Shown piece after piece: positions 29,301 through 38,300 of a DNA stretch of 64,000 nucleotides (position 1 is the stretch's first letter; every line of letters starts with the position of its first letter). Location of the stretch: assembly GCA_021014325.1 (NCBI GenBank), contig CM037464.1:6727127-6791126 (forward strand), written 5' to 3'. The translations under genes and the position numbers were made by a program. The notes under the pieces are model-generated. The model was not told the DNA's origin. It ran no database searches and worked only from the letters and a program-made list of their open reading frames with translations. The DNA comes from Plazaster borealis. Its lineage: Eukaryota > Echinodermata > Asteroidea > Forcipulatida > Labidiasteridae.

Positions 29301-32300
29301 AAAAAACTTAAAGGTAGTGTCATAGATTGGTAAATACTCCAAAATAATGACCATAAAAACTTACTTGGTGAGAAGCACTGCAGCTGTTGATGGTATAAAC
29401 TATTTTGAGAGAGGATTCCCTCGAAGTAATTGGGTTTGGAAAATTGTTCACCCAAAAACATTTGGATCTGAGAATCCGAGAACAATTCATGCATGAATCA
29501 TTTCTCAGGTAGGTACTCGCTGTCACCTCGCTTAACATGGATGGATTCGACGTTCTTGTGAAAATAACGTGAGTATTTTGCTGTTTTCTCAGCAAGTAGA
29601 CACTGTATTCAGCACAATCTTTCACAAGTGGATTTTATTGTATCTTTGTCTATAATGTAGCCCATAAATCAGCATTACGTTGACAGAAACCAATCTATGA
29701 CCCTGCCTTTAAGTCAAGTAAATCTTTAAAAGCGTGTATCTGGCGCAATACTAAATCCACTGAACTCAGGTCTGTGTCCCGGTGGATATTTCGAGCCCCA
29801 CGTTATCTTACCTGAGAATAGAGAGTGTAGCGAACGACGAGTAGTCTTTGTACGCTTCGTCTACAAACACCTGCTTGTAATTACTGTACGGATATCTGGT
29901 ACCCAGACACTCCTCAAAGTAATCAAATGCCTGTCAACATAAATCAAATCACAATCACATCAGGGCACCACTTTCCAAAAAATCGCCTCATTCATATGGT
30001 TGATAAATCTTTCGCCCCCATTTTTTCCCAGCATGCCTTGCTCACACATAAACCCTTAGCATTGTATATTTTAAATGTTCAAATATATGGCAAAGGTTAA
30101 TTTGGCCTGTGGTCGATCCACTCTCCGCACGTGCCCAAGCATGGTAGCCAGCAAATGGGGCAGCAAGTCACAGAGCAACTGGTCCCCTCTCATTCTTCTT
30201 TGATCTTCCGACATGTTTAACTGTACACAGTTTAGGGTGACCAATTATGATTTATACATTCCCATTATACACCTGGGTTAAGAGAAGCAATTATTTCTGG
30301 TCAAGTGTCTTGCTCAAGGACAAAAGCATCATGGCCGACCAGGCCGCGAATCAGACCCAGATTGCAATGATGCTGCCACCAGAATTGAGTCCGGTGTGCT
30401 AGACTTCTCGGTTCCGAAATAATGCCTTAAGACGCTTGCTTGGGTAAACTTGGGTAATCCAAAATATTAATAATAGCTTGACCTCTGAATAGCTTGACCT
30501 CTGAATAGCTTGACCTCTGAATAGCTTGACCTTTGAACAGCTTGACCTCTGAACAGCTTGACCTCTGAACAGCTTGATTCTCTGAATAGCTTGACCTCTG
30601 AATAGCTTGATTCTCTGAATAGCTTGACCTATGAATAGCTTGATTTATACATTCCCATTATACACCTGGGTTAAGAGAAGCAATTATTTCTGGTCAAGTG
30701 TCTTGCTCAAGGACAAAAGCATCATGGCCGACCAGGCCGCGAATCAGACCCAGATTGCAATGATGCTGCCACCAGAATTGAGTCCGGTGTGCTAGACTTC
30801 TTGGTTCCGAAACAATGCCTTAAGACGCTTGCTTGGGTAAACTTGGGTAATCCAAAATATTAATAATAGCTTGACCTCTGAATAGCTTGACCTCTGAATA
30901 GCTTGACCTCTGAATAGCTTGACCTCTGAATAGCTTGACCTCTGAACAGCTTGACCTCTGAACAGCTTGACCTCTGAACAGCTTGACCTCTGAACAGCTT
31001 GATTCTCTGAATAGCTTGACCTCTGAATAGCTTGATTCTCTGAATAGCTTGACCTATGAATAGCTTGACCTTGGAATAGCTTGATCTCTGAATAGCTTGA
31101 CCTCTGAATAGTTTGACCTCTGAATAGCTTGACCCCTGAATAGCTTGACCTCTGAATAGCTTGACCTCTGAATAGCTTGACCTCTGAATAGCTTGACCTT
31201 TGAACAGCTTGACCTCTGAACAGCTTGACCTCTGAACAGCTTGATTCTCTGAATAGCTTGACCTCTGAATAGCTTGATTCTCTGAATAGCTTGACCTATG
31301 AATAGCTTGATTCTCTGAATAGCTTGACCTCTGAATAGCTTGATTCTCTGAATAGCTTGACCTATGAATAGCTTGATTCTCTAAATAGATTGACCTCTGC
31401 ATACCATGACCTCTGAATACCTTGACCTCTGAATATCTTGACCTCTGAATAGTTGAATAGCTTGACCTCTGAATAGCTTGACCTTGGAATAGCTTGATCT
31501 CTGAATAGCTTGACCTCTGAATAATTTGACCTCTGAATAGCTTGACCCCTGAATAGCTTGACCTCTAAATAGCTTGACCTCTGATTAGCTCAGCTTGACA
31601 GCTGAATCTTGCATCGCTTTTTAACACCCTTTAGAGACCGTTCATTTCTGTATAATCATCACCATACGCCAAGACATTGCCAATCTTGATTTTGTTTGCC
31701 TCGTTATTGTCAAGAAAAATGTCAGGAAAATTATTAAGAAAAAGAAACACATGGTTTTGTTTTAGAACTGTAAATTCTATGTTAACATGGGAAACATTGG
31801 AAAATGTCAATTCGGTCCGATACCTTTTCTTCTATCCTCATGTTTGAGTGGAAGAAGGTCAAATCTTGCGACCATTTGCAGCCACTATGGGCATTTCGGC
31901 ACACGCCGCTTACGGCCGGTATGGTCTCTAATGGGTTAAAGTGTTTTAAATGCACCACATGTCATAGTTGACATGTACATGTATGACCAGAATCCAAAAT
32001 CTCACACAGCCAATACTCTATGAGGTTCTTATTTCTACTCCTGGTTGCAGAGAAGCAATTGATGGCAGACTGTCTGAACTCACCTCATGCAGAAATGCTG
32101 TGGAGTGTTCAAGGAGAGGCTTCAGCTGAGGTAGACAGAAATGAGTCACCTCTGGCATCACTGGATCAACTAAAATCTCATACGGCCTAAAAAACATTTA
32201 AAAATAATGACAACTTTTTAATATTTAAAGCACAAACTTCAATTTAGTTTTGTTAAATTACACGGAACTGAAGACAACTTTGGAACATGAAAAAGCGAAC

Positions 32301-35300
32301 AAATTTGGGGCGTGCAGCAGATACGCACGCCTTCGAGTAATGACTTACCAACAGGATTGTAGCAGTTTAACCCTTGCATGCACCATTTTAGTGATAAATT
32401 GATCATATGGACACATTAATTGTTTACTTGTTTTATTCAAAATGGCGACCCCCAACAAAACTGGTCACAATAGCACCCTCAAGATTCCTTTTTCACATTC
32501 TAAAAAATTGTGTGGCCGTGCGATCTTTTTTTTCCATTTTGCAACTATTTATCTGAGGGGATTTAAACCGGTCGGCGTGTGAAAGAGTTCAAAAAAAGGA
32601 TAATTATCTGTTACCATGGAATCAGGCCTGGAATTACACAGAGGCCTCGGAGGCCATGGCCTCTGTTGCCCCTAGTCTTGGCCTTGGTGCCCCTTCAAAA
32701 GTTTCCCACAGACTTTAAGATCTTTCAATGGAACTGCCCTTTGCGAAATGAAAATGACCTTGCCCTCTCAAAGATGAAATTCCAGGCCTGTCGGATTGCT
32801 GCAAATATGGGTGTGCATACTTGATCCAAGGACAGCTTGCAGAGAAGTTCTTTTGTGAAAATAGAAACTGCAAAAGCAGAAATTGGGAGTTGCGAACTAA
32901 CTGGACATGGGGCTCTGTCACAATGATAATCCAAAAAACCTTTGTCAAAGTTTTGTTCAACAAAAACAATTTTTATTTTTATTTTGTATTTTTGTTTTAT
33001 GAGAGATCACCTAACATCACAAGGCTGGACGGCCACTTCAAGGTGAGGGCTACACTTAACCGATTTGGGCTATCGACGCAAATCAACTGCCACCAGGGGC
33101 ATGTTGCCACCTACTCCTGGGGCTGAAACAGTTACCCCCTTCACAGTCCGTAAGGATGTAACATCCACTAGGAGCCTGGCTGGTAGAGCAGAATGCACCA
33201 TCTTCCCAACTTTTTACAAAGCAATTATGGTTAAGTGCCTTGCTCAAGTGCCTTACTCAAGGGCACAAGTGTCATGACCGGGATTCGAACCCCCACTCTG
33301 CTGCTGACAACACCAGAGCTTGGGTCCGGTGTACTAGACCGCTCGGCCATGAAATGCCATTACTAGAAATCAAAGAACCCTCCATTAGGAACTTACCCCA
33401 CAGCGAATGCGATGTTGGGAGCGGAGGTCGGCACATTGAGGATGTAATGAAAGGTTTTCTTTCTCATGTCTAGAGTGTACACGGTCTCCACGAGATCCCC
33501 CGATGCGACGGCTGTCATGGCTTTATCGACGGTGAACTCTAGCTTCCACGTACAGGGTTCCGAGTAAGTATCGATGCATGGAAACCACGCACGGGATGAA
33601 TTTTCATGACTGTAGGTAAACATATGCGCAGCTCTCTGAAAAAAAAGGGGATCAAACAGATTTCATATGTCGGGACTCTTCAGGTCGTGGCAATCAACTT
33701 ACAAGTGGGAAAAGTAATGTATTCACTTAAAGCCCTTCTTTGAAGTCATCTTACCTTTGTTTATTAAAAAACTACAGGTGTTTCGTTACAATGTTCTATG
33801 ACATCATCAGAAACCACAGAACCATTGATAATAAAAATAATAACAATAAAATCATACTTATATAGCGCATATCACCATGAGGTCCTTATGTGGTGTCATA
33901 AATTCAGTAATCAAACAGATACATCTGTCTCAACGCAGGTTTTGAATTGTTCTAATCTTTTAGCCTGTTTGACAACATCTGGTAAATTGTTCCATAACTG
34001 AACAGGAACAGATTTGAAAGAGCGGAAACCTAGTTTTAATAACGGGGGAGTGGCCAAAAGAGATTTATTGGTAGAATGCAGATTTCTAGCTGGTTTGCAC
34101 TCATGAACTAAACTTTGAAGCTAAACCAGGGCTATACCATGGATACAGCAGCTTTGGATAGTATAATGCATTTTGAGAAACTTTTCACTTAAAAGTGTAT
34201 CGCGGTTATGGAAAAATATATCACTTTTTATCCCAAACATTTTGAATCTGAGAAAGATTGTGTATTCTAATTGCAGATTATTCTTCCTGCAGGGAAATAA
34301 CCGCTCCAGATTTTCAGCAATAACTCAAAAACGCTACCTTTTGAAATGAAATTTTCACAGGTTAGTTTTATGGTATATATCTACAACTATATAGGATTGA
34401 AACAAACATTGGGTTCCAATTACCAAACATATGCAATCCCTTTAAGGGTCTAAATTACAATTTGAGTTGCATGAATAATCTCACCTCTGCCATTGAGCCT
34501 TCCGTGTCTGGGACGACAAAGTGAATTCCACCCTGGGGTCTCTCCAAGGAAAACTCTATGCTGACTTGCAGCATCTTCTGATCTAAATCAAATCAAAATA
34601 TTCAAAGTAACTCTTGGCACGTCCTTGTTTCCTCCGACAAGACTGTCTAGCTGCGTCACTCTAATAAAAGTGGCTTCTTAGCGCTCATATTCGTCATTCA
34701 GTGACGCTTCAACATTCAGTATTTTCCTTCAAGGTATTGTGGAGCTACGTTTTTGAAGTATGAGACCAAGTCCTTTACATAGCACCATGTAATGGTTGAC
34801 AAGGTGCTGTGGCACAATATGCTGCCGATCAAACCAGGAACACCGGGGCGAACCCCTTCTCTTTTCGATAAGTGCACTGGGTTCTTTTACGTACATTACA
34901 TAACACAAGAACCATCGGCTTTACGTCCCATCCGAAGGACGCAGCAAAGTGCAGGTTAAGTGTCTTGCTTAAGGACACGAGTGTCACTACCGGGACTCGA
35001 ACCCACACTCTGCTGAACAGAAACACCAGAGCTCGAGTCCGGTGCTCTTATCCGCTCAGCAACGAAACGCAAATAAGGAGGAAATCTTCTTTATTGAATT
35101 TCCACTCCTTTCTTAAATCTGCACTACTCACTTCCATGTAATGCCCCTGAATTTCCCTTGATGCTCTTGTCTTCCTCGGTCAAGCTACTTAGTTAACTTT
35201 AATTGCTACTCTTCACCCAGGAGTAACTGGGTACCTCCAGTGAGGGTTCCGCTGATTGACTTAGCTTTGTACTCTACATGTACATGTACATGCTTGGCAG

Positions 35301-38300
35301 TAAAGGCTGTATACTTAAATGAAAGATGTTTTTTTGAGTGAAATAACCAGGGTAATGTTAGCTGCAATGAGCATCGTACTTGGCAGAAACATGTCTTGCA
35401 GAAATCTTGAATATTATTTGATTTAATAATAATAGTAATAATAATAATAACTGGTTCTTATATAGCGTGATCCTAATAGCTAGATCAAGGTGCTATAAAA
35501 CATTATTACATCATTGGGCATACTTTTATACCATTCCTCAAACTTTCTCAACTCCCTGGGAAGCATACAACCCCAAGTTGCTTAAAACGGCGCTCAGGGG
35601 TTAATCCAACACAATACTGTCTCAGCCCTCTCATGTTCCCATTTATACACCTGGTTTAAGAGAAGCGATTATGTTTAAGTGCCTTGCTCAGGACACAAGT
35701 GTCATGACTGGGATTCGAACGCACACTCCGATGATTCAACAATCAGAACTTGAGTCTGATGCAGAAAGATTGCTCTGAGAAGACAAACCCAATGATTTGG
35801 GGACTTGTTTTAGCTGGTCTTGGTTACAGGGATGATATAAAATGTCTAGGTACTGGTTTCAACTACAAAACTGCCTACAAAATTAAGTAAGTTTTTATGG
35901 TCATTAATTTTTGGAGTACTTACCAATCAATTACCCTACCTACAATGTAAGTGACTTAATACGTACCATTGACAAGATGCATTGCGTCTTGAGGAATCTT
36001 AATAAGTAACTCTCCATTGGCCTGATCAGGGTCAACAGAGTTCATGGCTGTACTGTGACATCCAGAGAAGAAATCAAGATTACGCCTGTAAACAAAAGCA
36101 ACATTACTATTAATGGAATTCAATTTCCAAATATTCATAAGGAAACATTGCTACATCATGTAATGCAGGTCTGGGGCCCAATTTCATGGTTCTAATTACC
36201 GCTGAATTCTGCGCTTGCGATCACCATTCATCGCTTAAAGGGAAAGCGCTGAGTTTCTGCGCTAGCTGTGTAAGCGAAGCATGCCTAGTAACATGGAGTA
36301 CACACGCGCACAAGCACAAAGTCCCTTCCAACCTGTTAAATATGTTCTTGACATAAGCGCAGAATTCCCTGCTTCCGGAAGCACCACTTCTTTGCTTACG
36401 GTAAGCAGAGCCATGAAATTAGGCCCTGATCTACTGATACTTTGTTCTTGTTAAAGGCAGGGCAGTTTTTCTTATAACGATGGGCACCTCTATGAGGGAA
36501 ATGACCAGGGATATGGAGGCAATAGACCTTCTTCTGCCACCATCTTTGTTAGGTTCCCCAACTCCAATAACAATAGTAAATATCCACTCTAATTATACCT
36601 AAAAGGCACCAGACTACTTTGTCTTTCCAGCCTCGGTTTGGTTACACTGATTTGGATGGGAGAACACACATGGCTGCAACATAATAAAGAACTATTGCCT
36701 ACATGAAGTATCAGGCCTGGTAATAATCTCTTTCGGAAGAGGTGTTGGTTCTAACAAAGAACTGGTTGCTTTTCTGTTTAATATTTGGACTGGTGCGCTA
36801 TGACTGTCATCAGGAGGAGCACACAAGTCCAAGCGTTTAGAACAAACCAATCAGTTCTTTTCAGAGCCCCTACTCTTCCAAAAGACATTTGCACATGGCG
36901 TTCCCATCAAGCCCAGTTCATGTACAGGTGTACTTCATGCGAAAGTAAATGCAAAGGGAATTTTGATGATGCGAACAATCGGGTACGCACACTGTTTTTC
37001 CACTTGTAATGCAAGAAAAATTCCCTTCGCTTTTGCAATCCGCATGAAGTATGAATTGAACCGGGCTTAAGAATTTTGTGAACATATATCTCCAGCATGC
37101 AAAGGCTCTAATCCTACATTCATTGAAAATAAAATGACTCAGAGCAGAAAGGACTTCTAAGACCTAGAAAGACCCAGCCGGCTCAGAGCAGAAAGGACTT
37201 CTAAGACCTAGAAAGACCCAGTCGGCTCAGAGCAGAAAGGACTTCTAAGACCTAGAAAGACCCAGCCGGCTCAGAGCAGAAAGGACTTCTAAGACCTAGA
37301 AAGACCCAGTCGGCTCAGAGCAGAAAGGACTTCTAAGACCTAGGAAGACCCAGTCAGCTCAGAGCGAATACTTCTGAGACCTAGAAAGACCCAGTCAGCT
37401 CAGAGCAGAAAGGACTCCTAAGACCTAGAAAGAACCAGTCGGCTCAAAGGACTTCTAAGACCTAGAAAGACCCAGTCGGCTCAGAGCAGAAAGGACTTCT
37501 AAGACCTAGAAAGACCCAGGTGGCTCAGAGCAGAAAGGACTTCTAAGACCTAGAAAGACCCAGTCAGCTCAAAGGACTTATAAGACCTAGAAAGACCCAG
37601 TCGGCTCAGAGCAGAAAGGACTTCTAAGACCTAGAAAGACCCAGTTGGCTCTGAGCAGAAAGAAATGATAAGACCTACACGCACAATGGGATAAAAATCC
37701 TTTCTGATCTGAGCCGACTGTATGAACTTACTGTTTTGTTTCATTTTGGCAGATGGAGAGTGACGGATCACTGTACATGAATGACGCCTCCCATATCTCG
37801 TTAATGCAGATACGATAGATTCGTTTTCTTTAGTTAAGGTAAATAATAATTTATGTAATTTTTAGTTTTACCCTTACACCGATGTAATAAGCACATGGGG
37901 GTAAAAAAAATTCATAGACTATTTTTGGTGCGATTCAAACCCACAACCACTGTATTCTAGAGTAAATGCAGCCTCGCTACCATGGGCAGCGCGCCGTTGA
38001 TACCTCTCGTCAGTAACCCCAAGAAGCGAAGTACTGCAAAACAGTGCTGATTGGCTAACCAAAAGTGACTGTTCTGCACACGCACTTTGTTATAAATCTT
38101 TCGAGCACTTGTGGGGTTCTTAGCAAGTGCGTGTCAAAATCAGGTATGATATTGGTCCTTCATAAAAAGCAGGATTTTGTTTTGAGCACCAGGGCCCAAT
38201 TTCATAGAGCTGCTTAAGCACAAAAAGAACCAAGCACAACAAAATTATGCTTACCAGAATAAGGTTACCAGCCAAAATACCATGTCACATGTACAATCTG

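Noticed and set aside
30860..31402. 180-codon minus-strand open frame rich in [10 protein letters not shown] repeats
   Set aside because: It is the 16-bp satellite read in one frame; it has no homologue, start context or splice logic.
37135..37670. Regular array that superficially resembles a CRISPR
   Set aside because: Units are contiguous with no unique spacers, and the locus is inside an animal gene intron.
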